Below, one piece after another: positions 1 to 8,050 of a stretch of 64,000 nucleotides of DNA. The stretch's first letter is position 1. The number at the start of each line of letters is the position of its first letter. The notes under the pieces were generated by a model. It had not been told where the DNA came from. It saw only the letters and a program-made list of their open reading frames with translations, and made no database searches. The stretch is from CAZVPF01 sp964628195 (GTDB taxonomy: Bacteria > Planctomycetota > Phycisphaerae > Sedimentisphaerales > Anaerohalosphaeraceae): NCBI GenBank assembly GCA_964628195.1, contig CAZVPF010000017.1, positions 1 through 64,000 on the forward strand. The letters run 5' to 3'. Made by a program: the position numbers and the translations under genes.

Positions 1-27
1 TTCAGGAAATTTCACTGCCGTAAAATC

Positions 28-1128
28 CTAATACCTGCCGTGTTTCTCAGCCAGTTCTCCTATTCTCAGCACCCTTGCCTCGATAGTGTCCGGCGGGGCC
101 TGGTCTGCGATTCCCAGTACATACCGCGGCTCGCTTCGCATAACCTCCAGCACCTTTATAACGAAATCGTCGAAATCAGAATCCGATATCATATCGGTCA
201 AATAGCAGCCCGGTATCCCGCCCCAGAAAATCGTTTCCGTTTCACCGCAAAAACTTTTCCAGTTTTCAATTTCAAGGTCGCCGACCGGCGCAGGGGTCAT
301 CGCTTCGATAAATGTTAGACCCACTTTGGACTCTTCCCTTAACAGCCCCTTTAAGGTCCCGTCCATGTGTATGCAGGAGAATTTGCCGGCCTTTTCCATT
401 TCCCCCGCCCAGTGCCGCTGATAGTCTTCCATATACAGCTCGAAAAGATGCGGGCCGATAAGCTCAGCCGAAAGATTTTCAGGTATCATAAGGGCATCGA
501 CCGCAGAATCGGTTGATATTCGTGCCCCTTTGTCATGGCTGGTTCTCAAGGTCTTTATGGCATAGCTTAATTCTTCCGGGACGGTCATAAACAGGTCCAT
601 CACGGTCATTATCCCCGCGTCACGAGCGACCAATTGCATTAAAGGGCTTTTCGGCAGGTACGCCATAAGTATGCCCGCCTCACCGATCTGGTCCTGCCTT
701 GTTTCAATGATACTGTTGTCGGGCTCATAAACAGCGTTCTCGTGCATAAAAATATAAGCGGCAAGATCAGCAGCGGTTTTAATAAGATGCTCAACAGGCC
801 CTTCCGTAAATGACTGCGGCATCCACTGCCATTTTTCCGTAAGTTTGCCTTTCGGTGTCTCGATCTCCCTGACCCTCACATTGCCGTCGTGATATTCGTT
901 CACCCGGCAGTTTTCAAATCTTTCCTTGAAAGGAAAAAAGCCCTGAAGATAGAACCCAACCCCAAGTTTACGATGCCAATCCAGGTATTCATCGCTCAAC
1001 TTGAAACCCTCGGGCTTTTGTCCCCGGCAGATCAGCGAAGTTGCCCAGTAATCAAGATCCCCGAACCATGGAACACAGTCAGGCTGATCGCCGTTCAATA
1101 CCGCAAGGACTCTTTGGCGTGGTCTCAC
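28..1128 (-). CDS. Uroporphyrinogen decarboxylase-family (URO-D/methyltransferase-like) protein
   Basis: A 366-residue protein with the URO-D TIM-barrel pattern: an N-terminal RQRVLAVLNG segment and, later, IHMDG followed by EAMTPAPVGD, the region where methyltransferase members of the family bind metal or substrate. True HemE enzymes carry a conserved N-terminal arginine-rich motif that I do not see, so I infer a methyltransferase-like paralogue (MtaA/MtbA-type clan) rather than a haem enzyme. The start is GTG, 14 bases after the stop of the upstream URO-D gene and preceded by a GGAGG site, so the two form one operon. No corrinoid-protein gene is visible nearby, so the substrate is unknown. 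Confidence 0.8.
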   Translation of the reverse strand: MRPRQRVLAVLNGDQPDCVPWFGDLDYWATSLICRGQKPEGFKLSDEYLDWHRKLGVGFYLQGFFPFKERFENCRVNEYHDGNVRVREIETPKGKLTEKWQWMPQSFTEGPVEHLIKTAADLAAYIFMHENAVYEPDNSIIETRQDQIGEAGILMAYLPKSPLMQLVARDAGIMTVMDLFMTVPEELSYAIKTLRTSHDKGARISTDSAVDALMIPENLSAELIGPHLFELYMEDYQRHWAGEMEKAGKFSCIHMDGTLKGLLREESKVGLTFIEAMTPAPVGDLEIENWKSFCGETETIFWGGIPGCYLTDMISDSDFDDFVIKVLEVMRSEPRYVLGIADQAPPDTIEARVLRIGELAEKHGRY

Positions 1129-1142
1129 CTTCTTACCTCCGT

Positions 1143-2096
1143 TTAAGATATATCATTGCACAGGGATACATATTCGCTCAGCATTGTTTTATAGCTCTGG
1201 GCGGGCATTCCCTCAAAAATGCAGTTCGAGGTCGAGAAAATATACTTTTTGCCCGCACCGCCGTGCTTCATGCAGTAATTTACGCATTCCCTTATCTGCT
1301 CTTCGTCCTCGTCCTGCAAAAGATTGCACGCCACATTGCCCATCAATATCCAGTCGGGATACTTTTGCCGCACCTGTTTGATATCCATGCTGCCCTGCGG
1401 GTCAACCGACTGATAACCGTCAATCCCTGTCGAGTGCAGTTGGTCGAGAATGTCATTAATATTGCCGTCGGAATGCAGTATGACCGGCAGGCCCATTTCA
1501 TGAACGAACCCCACAAACTCGGTCATATAGGGCGTCACAAATTCCGCGAAATGCTGCGGCGAAATGAACGGGCCGCTGTTGAAACCGAAATCGGAGTTTT
1601 GAATAATAAAATCAGCCCCTGCGTCCCGCTGCCTCTTCGCCAGTTCCTTGCCGTCTTCAAGCTTTTTCCTTGCCTGTTCGTGCATCTCCTCAGGCCGTTC
1701 AAAGAGCATCACAACAAAGTCCATAATATCCGACCCCGTCGGCATCCAGTACACGCAGTTGCCGTTAAACCCGTATACAAGTGTTTTATGCCCAACCGCT
1801 TTTTTGACCGCGGATATGTGCTCGACAGGATCAACGTCCGTGAAAAGCGAACCGCCCCATACCGCGGACCATCCGAACTGGTCCACCAAAAACTCCTTCT
1901 TCTCGAGATCCTTTGCCGCTTTATAGTCCGGCTTATATTGCGGATCGGCATTTATCGCATTGCGGTCAACGCCCATAAACTCTTTTTCGAGAAAGAACAG
2001 CAGCTCAAAATGAGGCGGGTAATCAGGAACCGTGCCTTGAAATATCTTTTCAAGCTGCTTCTTACCGTTTTCTTTCTTTTGGGGTAAATACGCCAT
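1143..2096 (-). CDS. Uroporphyrinogen decarboxylase-family protein, second copy
   Basis: A 317-residue URO-D-fold protein, divergent from its downstream neighbour and shorter. Visible family features are the VILHSDGNI strand-loop, a following GIDGYQSVDPQGSMD segment and the ILMGNVACNLL strand near the C-terminus; the His/Asp pair in HSDG sits where related methyltransferases hold zinc or substrate. It is the first gene of a two-gene minus-strand operon. Such URO-D paralogues are common in anaerobic bacteria as one-carbon or demethylation enzymes, but the substrate cannot be read from sequence. The ATG start has only a weak ribosome binding site. Confidence 0.8.
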   Translation of the reverse strand: MAYLPQKKENGKKQLEKIFQGTVPDYPPHFELLFFLEKEFMGVDRNAINADPQYKPDYKAAKDLEKKEFLVDQFGWSAVWGGSLFTDVDPVEHISAVKKAVGHKTLVYGFNGNCVYWMPTGSDIMDFVVMLFERPEEMHEQARKKLEDGKELAKRQRDAGADFIIQNSDFGFNSGPFISPQHFAEFVTPYMTEFVGFVHEMGLPVILHSDGNINDILDQLHSTGIDGYQSVDPQGSMDIKQVRQKYPDWILMGNVACNLLQDEDEEQIRECVNYCMKHGGAGKKYIFSTSNCIFEGMPAQSYKTMLSEYVSLCNDIS

Positions 2097-2290
2097 TTAT
2101 ACAGGCCCTTATTCAAATTAGTAAATGTGGAATATATAATGCTTATGATACTGAATGTAAAGATTAAAACTCGCGTCTATTCCAAGAAAGGCCGATTTAC
2201 AGCCAATAAATTTCGGGTGCATAACACCCCGCTGCCGGGCCCGGCGGTGAAGTCTCATATGTGCAAGTCTTTGCGGTATAAGACCTTGCA

Positions 2291-2312
2291 GAACTGAAGA
2301 CGCTGGAACTCG
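2291..2312 (+). repeat. att-like direct repeat: degenerate copy of the tRNA-Lys 3' end
   Basis: These 22 bases match 9874-9895, the acceptor/T-arm end of tRNA-Lys plus four flanking bases, at 19 positions in the same orientation. Similarity stops sharply after 2312. Two of the three mismatches are G-to-A changes inside the tRNA part. A short tRNA-end copy on the far side of a block that carries an integrase remnant beside the tRNA is the usual footprint of site-specific island integration. Confidence 0.6.
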
Positions 2313-2341
2313 CCTCCCCAACCCCCCGCTGAAAAGCCCTT

Positions 2342-2390
2342 CTTTGCAGGCAATTATAATAAGCTTCAAAAGATTCAAATGCCTGCAAAG
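2342..2390. repeat. 11-bp perfect inverted repeat with 27-base spacer
   Basis: Arms CTTTGCAGGCA (2342-2352) and TGCCTGCAAAG (2380-2390) are exactly complementary. The structure lies 33 bases past the stop of the CusA-like gene. It could be an RNA stem at the end of the efflux transcript, although there is no T-run after it and the loop is long. It could also be a protein-binding site flanking a TATAAT box read leftward. Confidence 0.5.
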
Positions 2391-2422
2391 TTGGTGATAA
2401 AACAAACTCTTAAAATCAGGTT

Positions 2423-5400
2423 CTATGTTTTGAGTTTTCTCTCTTTGACAAAGCTGTATAAGACCGGAACTACAAGCATGGTAAGAACCTCTATGACCAT
2501 CCCTCCGAAGACCGGGATTGCCATTGGAACCATAATATCAGAACCTCTGCCCGTTGATGTCAAAACCGGGATTAGCGCAAGGATTGTTGTTGCTGTCGTC
2601 ATTAAACAGGGTCTCACTCTGCGACTTCCAGCCTCGATTACCTTTTTGCGAATATCTGGTATATTTTGCAGATTGGCGTCCCTGAAAGATTGCTCAAGGT
2701 AGGTACACATGACAACACCATCATCTGAAGCAATGCCGAAAAGTGCCAGAAAACCAACCCATATGGCGACCGAAAGATTGATTGGATGCATATTGAACAG
2801 TTCACGCAGATTTACACCAAATACACCGAAATTCATAAACCAATCCTGGCCGTAAAGCCATATCATGAGAAAACCGCCTGCCCATGCAACAATGATCCCC
2901 GAAAATACAAGCATGCTGGTAGTGACAGCCTTAAACTGAAAATAAAGAATTAAAAAAATGATAAACAAAGCCAGCGGAATTACAACCGAAAGTGTTTTTT
3001 GAGCACGAAGCTGGTTTTCATAGGTCCCGGCAAACTCATAGGTGACACCTGGCGGGATTACAAGTTCGCCTTCCGCGATTTTTGCTGCAAGAAATGCTTG
3101 GCATTCTTCGATAACATCAACTTCTGCGGAGCCTTCTTTCTTGTCAAAAAGTACGTATCCAATAAGGAAAGTGTCTTCGCTCTTGATAGACTGCGGCCCC
3201 CGAACATATACGATTTTGGCAAGTTGAATAAGGGGTATCTGTGCCCCATCCGACGCAGGAACCAGGATCTTTTCCATTGATTCGATTTGATCTCGCAGCT
3301 CCCGCATATATCTGATGCGAACCGGATAACGCTCCCTGCCTTCAATTGTGGTTGTAATTTTTTTTCCGCCGATGGCGACTTCTATAACATCCTGGACCTT
3401 ACGGATACTGATACCATAACGTGCGATTGCTTCTCGGTCGATGTCAATTTCAAGATACGGTTTGCCTACGATTCGGTCGGCTATAACAGCAGATGGTTCT
3501 ACCGAAGGCACTTGCTTAAGCAAAGCTTCCAATTCCAGGCCGAACTGTTCGATGGTTTTTAAGTTTGGCCCCTTGACCTTTATTCCCATTGGAGCACGCA
3601 TTCCGCTCTGGAGCATAACAAGACGAGCGGATATCGGCTGAAGTTTAGGAGCGCTTGTAGACCCGGGAATCTTGCCTGCTTTTACAATTTCATCCCAGAT
3701 GTCATCCGGACTGTTAATGTGTTCGCGCCAGTTACGGTATGGTTTCCCGTTTTTATCTTCAATGAGATTGCCGTTCTCATCGCGTGCATATTCGTTATTC
3801 TTCTGGTCATATTTAAATTTCAGGACATTGCCGTCTTTATCTGTAACATACTGCGATTTGTAGTTTATGACTGTTTCAATCATCGATATGGGAGCGGGAT
3901 CAAGAGCGCTTTCCACTCTGCCGATTTTACCGACAACGGATTCAACTTCCGGGATAGATTGAAAAGCAATATCCTGTTTTTGCAAAATATCAAGAGCTTC
4001 TCCAATCGATGCATGGGGCATGGTCGTCGGCATATAAAGGAAAGAACCTTCATCCAGCGGAGGCATGAATTCTTTCCCAAGCCCTGCCCAGGTAAATCCG
4101 CCAAAAATCACTAATATTGTCGGTACCGAAAGAAATGCCGCTTTGTGTTCTAAGCACCAGTTGAGAATTTTTTGATAAAACTTCTGAAATAGATAAAATA
4201 GCAGCAGCACAACCCCGATAACAAGCACAATCAACAGTATATTAAGGCTGACAGCTTTGCCGTATCCAAGAGGCATCCAGTGCTTACCTAATATCAAAAC
4301 AACCACGGAAATAACAATGATATTCAAAATCGGTACGGGTATAAATCTTTTGTGAACCTTAAAGCCTCTTCGTTTTTGCTTTTTAAGAAACACTAAAGCA
4401 GCCGGCGGAAGAATTGTCAGTGCGATGACGATGGACGCTGCTAATGCAAATGTTTTTGTAAAAGCTAATGGCCTGAACAGTTTTCCCTCCGCTCCGCTCA
4501 TTGTAAATACCGGAAGAAACCCAACAACTGTAGTGGCAACCGCCGTAAGTATCGCACTTCCTACTTCCGAGGACGCTTTATAGACAGTCTCAAGTTTACT
4601 CTGACCAGCCTCGGCTGCCTGTAAATGCTTAAGGATATTCTCGCAAATCACGATTCCCATATCTACAATTGTTCCAATAGCAATTGCGATACCTGATAAG
4701 GCCACGATGTTCGCCTCAACCCCGAATAATTTCATCGCAATAAAGCATACTAGTACTGCAAGCGGCAGCATCGAACTTATCAGCACTGAGCTTCTTAAGT
4801 TTACCACCAGCGCAATGACAACAATGATGGTAACCAGTATTTGTTCTGTTAGAGCGTTTTCTAATGTGCCGAGAGTTTCATAAATAAGCCCGGTCCGGTC
4901 ATAAAACGGGATAATCGCAACTTTTGAGACTGTGCCGTCATCTAAGGTTTTTTCTGGAAGCCCGGTACTTATTTGTTCTATTTTTTCCTTTACGTTTTTT
5001 ATGGCCTCAAGGGGGTTGTAACCATGACGAACGACAACAACTCCTCCGACAGCTTCGGCGCCTCCTTTGTCCAATGCTCCTCGTCTAATCGCCGGCCCCA
5101 ATGACACATGACCGATATCTTTAATATACACCGGAACATTATCGGTTACTTTAACAGCTGTTTTTTCAATGTCGGTCAAATCCTCGATAAAACCTATGCC
5201 GCGAATAACATACTCGACTCGGTTAATTTCAATTGTTCTTGCCCCGACATCGACATTCGATTTTTTAACTGCTGTAAAAATCTCGTCCAAACCGACCCCG
5301 TAAGCTCGCATTGCATCCGGGTCAACGTCAATTTGATACTCTTTTACGAAACCTCCAACAGAGGCGACTTCGGCAATACCTTCGGCGCTCATCAATCCAT

Positions 5401-5950
5401 AACGTACATACCAGTCCTGCACGCTTCGCAGTTCGTCTAAATCCCATCCGCCCGCGGGATTGCCTTGCAAGTCACGTCCTTCAAGAGTGTACCAGAATAT
5501 CTGGCCCAGGGCCGTGGCATCGGGACCGAGAGATGGGTTGACTCCCTCCGGCAAAGTCCCCTCTGGCAGTGAGTTCAGCTTTTCCAGTATCCTGCTGCGG
5601 GACCAGTAAAATTCTACATCTTCTTCGAATATGATGTATATGCTCGAAAACCCGAGCATGGAATTGCTTCGTATGGTTTTAACCCCGGGAAGCCCAAGTA
5701 GAGCGGTGGTTAGGGGATATGTTATCTGGTCATCCACATCCTGGGGGCTTCTGCCGGGCCATTGAGTAAATACGATTTGCTGATTTTCGCCAATATCAGG
5801 GATCGCGTCAACCGCTAACGGATTGCGTGGAAAAATGTTAAGATCCCAGTCAAAAGGTGCAAACGCAATTCCCATCAGGACAAAGGCCAAAAGCAGCAAT
5901 GCCACAACGAGCTTGTTTTCCAGGCAAAATCGTATCAATCGATTAATCAC
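2423..5950 (-). CDS. CusA/HME-type RND heavy-metal efflux pump
   Basis: An 1175-residue inner-membrane RND transporter that would drive proton-coupled export of metal ions through a tripartite complex. It begins with a membrane helix (about residues 12-30), has the family's QWPGRSPQDVDDQITYPLT porter segment, and carries the transmembrane-4 acidic motif GTIVDMGIVICEN (about residues 425-437) that holds the proton-relay Asp. It is longer than classical CusA (about 1047 residues), partly because of a hydrophilic, Asp/Asn/Gly/Lys-rich insert near residues 690-745. The start is GTG with GGAG upstream. It is the last gene of the TolC-adaptor-YHS-pump operon. Cu(I)/Ag(I) is the likely substrate, inferred from family and from the YHS and metal-binding domains of the neighbours. 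Confidence 0.92.
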   Translation of the reverse strand: MINRLIRFCLENKLVVALLLLAFVLMGIAFAPFDWDLNIFPRNPLAVDAIPDIGENQQIVFTQWPGRSPQDVDDQITYPLTTALLGLPGVKTIRSNSMLGFSSIYIIFEEDVEFYWSRSRILEKLNSLPEGTLPEGVNPSLGPDATALGQIFWYTLEGRDLQGNPAGGWDLDELRSVQDWYVRYGLMSAEGIAEVASVGGFVKEYQIDVDPDAMRAYGVGLDEIFTAVKKSNVDVGARTIEINRVEYVIRGIGFIEDLTDIEKTAVKVTDNVPVYIKDIGHVSLGPAIRRGALDKGGAEAVGGVVVVRHGYNPLEAIKNVKEKIEQISTGLPEKTLDDGTVSKVAIIPFYDRTGLIYETLGTLENALTEQILVTIIVVIALVVNLRSSVLISSMLPLAVLVCFIAMKLFGVEANIVALSGIAIAIGTIVDMGIVICENILKHLQAAEAGQSKLETVYKASSEVGSAILTAVATTVVGFLPVFTMSGAEGKLFRPLAFTKTFALAASIVIALTILPPAALVFLKKQKRRGFKVHKRFIPVPILNIIVISVVVLILGKHWMPLGYGKAVSLNILLIVLVIGVVLLLFYLFQKFYQKILNWCLEHKAAFLSVPTILVIFGGFTWAGLGKEFMPPLDEGSFLYMPTTMPHASIGEALDILQKQDIAFQSIPEVESVVGKIGRVESALDPAPISMIETVINYKSQYVTDKDGNVLKFKYDQKNNEYARDENGNLIEDKNGKPYRNWREHINSPDDIWDEIVKAGKIPGSTSAPKLQPISARLVMLQSGMRAPMGIKVKGPNLKTIEQFGLELEALLKQVPSVEPSAVIADRIVGKPYLEIDIDREAIARYGISIRKVQDVIEVAIGGKKITTTIEGRERYPVRIRYMRELRDQIESMEKILVPASDGAQIPLIQLAKIVYVRGPQSIKSEDTFLIGYVLFDKKEGSAEVDVIEECQAFLAAKIAEGELVIPPGVTYEFAGTYENQLRAQKTLSVVIPLALFIIFLILYFQFKAVTTSMLVFSGIIVAWAGGFLMIWLYGQDWFMNFGVFGVNLRELFNMHPINLSVAIWVGFLALFGIASDDGVVMCTYLEQSFRDANLQNIPDIRKKVIEAGSRRVRPCLMTTATTILALIPVLTSTGRGSDIMVPMAIPVFGGMVIEVLTMLVVPVLYSFVKERKLKT

Positions 5951-5970
5951 CGCACAACTCCGATACTTTA

Positions 5971-6279
5971 TTATTTAAATTGCGGCAGTTTATCCATGTA
6001 TTTTTCCGGTTCGGCCTTAAACTTTTTTTCGCAACCCGGACAGCAGAAATAAACCTTTTTGCCTTGATACTCGGTATAAAGTTCTTTGTTTATCTCTCCG
6101 CCCATTACAGGGCACAGTTTCTGTTCAATTAAATTTGCGTTTTCGGCTTCTGCTTCTTTAGCTGTCTCTGCTGATTCCGTTGTTACCGGCTCTTTATTAC
6201 AGCCGGCCAGGGACAATACCGCCAAAGAGATAGCCCCTGTAAGAACAATCCTCATTACTCGTTTTCTTTTTGTGAACAT
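5971..6279 (-). CDS. YHS-domain lipoprotein (metal-binding)
   Basis: A 102-residue protein with a lipoprotein signal (lipobox LAGC, about residue 27) followed by a short acidic linker and one YHS domain. That domain shows CPVMGG, then YFCCPGCEKKF, ending in EPEKYMDKLPQF. The cysteines suit soft metals such as copper or silver. The domain is strikingly similar to the C-terminal domain of the adaptor encoded just upstream, sharing CPVMGG, KVYFCCPGCE and EPEKYMDKLPQF. It probably acts as a periplasmic metal chaperone or buffer for the pump, the position that CusF fills in enterobacteria; that role is inferred. Confidence 0.85.
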   Translation of the reverse strand: MFTKRKRVMRIVLTGAISLAVLSLAGCNKEPVTTESAETAKEAEAENANLIEQKLCPVMGGEINKELYTEYQGKKVYFCCPGCEKKFKAEPEKYMDKLPQFK

Positions 6280-6299
6280 GATTTATCCTTTCCGGTTTA

Positions 6300-7964
6300 T
6301 TAATCTATATTTTCAAATTGCGGCAGTTTATCCATGTACTTTTCAGGCTCTTCAAGGAACACTTCTTCGCATCCCGGGCAGCAAAAATAAACTTTTTCGC
6401 CTTTATATTCGATGAAGTATTTTTTATTGATGGCCCCGCCCATGACAGGGCATATCTTTTGTTCCTTAGTGTCTCCTTGCTGCATTTCATGATGGCCTTG
6501 ATGGTCTGTCGCAACAGCATCCTCCTCCGGACTCATCATGCTTGGCTTTGCCTGTATTTGCAGGGCTGAGTCGATCTTAAAGTTGCCTTTCTTGACAACA
6601 ATATCACCTTCGGACAATCCCTCTTTGACGATATAGTGATCACCCGCTCTGGGACCGAGAACTATCTCTCTGCCTTCATAAGTGGGCTTCTCGGTCTCTG
6701 GAATCTCGACATAAACAACAGCCCGTTTGCCGGTGATCAAAGGGGCTGAAACTGGAATCACAAGAGGAGCGATTTTATTAACATTGCTCCCCGCAGCGCC
6801 TCTCGATGCAGCAGTAACCAAATCCATTTCACAGATGTCACATATTCCCGGCTTGTTTTTAATTATGGAAGGGTGCATTGGGCAAACGTATTTATTGACA
6901 AGGTTTGGATCGGTAAGAACTCCATTTTGTGCCAGTTTTGAGTGAACTACTGCCCGAACAAACATACCGGGTTTAAGTTTGCCCTCCGGGTTGGGAACAT
7001 TGACTCTCAATTTCACTGTCCTTGTTTTTCGGTCAAGCGTAGGCGCGATAAAAGTGATCCTGCCCTTGAAAACCTCACCCGGGTAAGCTTCCACGGTAAA
7101 TTCAACTTCCTGCTGGTACGCTGCTAACGCTACATCTGACTCATAAGCATCGAGCTTGACCCAAATACTGGAAAGGTCCGCAATGGTATAAATAATCGTT
7201 CCTGTTTTAACATATGCCCCTTCGGTAACATGCTTCTCAAGTACAATCCCGCCGACAGGTGCGTAAATGGTAAGATAATCTATAGGTTCACCTTTTGATT
7301 GAATGTCTTTTAACTGGCGTTCGGTTAGTCCCAGCAGCACAAGCTTTTCTTTTGCGGCTTTGAGAGTCGCATTATTTGAATTCCGGATAAGCTCTGAAAT
7401 ATTCTCCGACATATTCTCCACGCTTTTCAGAGCCTGCAGGTATTCAGCCTGGGCGCTGATCAGTTCGGGGCTGAAAAGTCTGACCATATGGTCGCCTTTG
7501 ATAACTTCAGTGCCGGCAAAATCAACGAATAACCTGTCAACCCTCCCCGCGGCCCAGGCGGTAACATGTTTGAGTTTTGTTTCATCATAATCAACTTGCC
7601 CGACCAGCCGTATTTCAGCGTCGACAAACTTGCGCTCAACCCGGGCTGTTTGAAGTTCCATTAGCTTAATCGCTTCCGGTGAAAAAGAAATCCGGCTTGG
7701 CGCAGCCCATGGTGTATCGCTGCCTGTTTCAACCGGAATCAAATCCATAAAGCATATAGGGCACTTGCCGGGCTTGGGTTGTTGTATCTGTGGGTGCATC
7801 GAACACGTCCAAATCTGCTCTTGAGTGTCTGGGACACTCACTTCGTTATCTGCTGCTATTATGGTCATCCTGCTTATTACAAAACCAGCTATAAAAGCCA
7901 AAACAACAGGCACAAGAAGCAGCATTAATTTCAAATTTTTAAACTTGAACCTCTCTTTTTTCAT
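6300..7964 (-). CDS. CusB-type periplasmic adaptor with two metal-binding domains and a C-terminal YHS domain
   Basis: A 554-residue membrane-fusion protein linking the RND pump to the TolC-like channel. Order: signal anchor (residues 14-33); a heavy-metal-binding domain with TCSMHPQ and CPICFMDLIPV (about 52-78); the lipoyl/barrel adaptor body with KLKHVTAWAAGRVDRL; a second metal-binding domain with VCPMHPS and CDICEMDL (about 357-383); then a YHS domain (about 503-550) with CPVMGG and YFCCPGCEE. Ordinary CusB proteins lack this full set, so the adaptor bears its own metal relay. It lies 20 bases upstream of the YHS lipoprotein gene in the same operon. Confidence 0.9.
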   Translation of the reverse strand: MKKERFKFKNLKLMLLLVPVVLAFIAGFVISRMTIIAADNEVSVPDTQEQIWTCSMHPQIQQPKPGKCPICFMDLIPVETGSDTPWAAPSRISFSPEAIKLMELQTARVERKFVDAEIRLVGQVDYDETKLKHVTAWAAGRVDRLFVDFAGTEVIKGDHMVRLFSPELISAQAEYLQALKSVENMSENISELIRNSNNATLKAAKEKLVLLGLTERQLKDIQSKGEPIDYLTIYAPVGGIVLEKHVTEGAYVKTGTIIYTIADLSSIWVKLDAYESDVALAAYQQEVEFTVEAYPGEVFKGRITFIAPTLDRKTRTVKLRVNVPNPEGKLKPGMFVRAVVHSKLAQNGVLTDPNLVNKYVCPMHPSIIKNKPGICDICEMDLVTAASRGAAGSNVNKIAPLVIPVSAPLITGKRAVVYVEIPETEKPTYEGREIVLGPRAGDHYIVKEGLSEGDIVVKKGNFKIDSALQIQAKPSMMSPEEDAVATDHQGHHEMQQGDTKEQKICPVMGGAINKKYFIEYKGEKVYFCCPGCEEVFLEEPEKYMDKLPQFENID

Positions 7965-8050
7965 AGCTCTTGCCTTTGTGTATTCTATACCTTAATAGTA
8001 GGTTTTATTTCGCCGTATGTAGTTGATTATGATGATACTGGAGATATACA

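Larger units (their letters stand above)
2097..2422. other. Intergenic region at the outer edge of the metal island
   Basis: No credible gene lies in these 326 bases. It holds, in order, a perfect 12-base GC palindrome at 2234-2245, a degenerate copy of the tRNA-Lys 3' end (2291-2312), and an 11-base inverted repeat (2342-2390) lying just past the stop codon of the RND pump gene. On the minus strand a TATAAT box sits in the spacer of that inverted repeat and could serve the URO-D operon, but no well-spaced -35 box accompanies it. Confidence 0.5.

Noticed and set aside
2234..2245. 12-base GC palindrome GCCGGGCCCGGC as a regulatory site
   Set aside because: Perfect but short and purely GC; no promoter nearby and it lies outside the island edge, so not called as a site.
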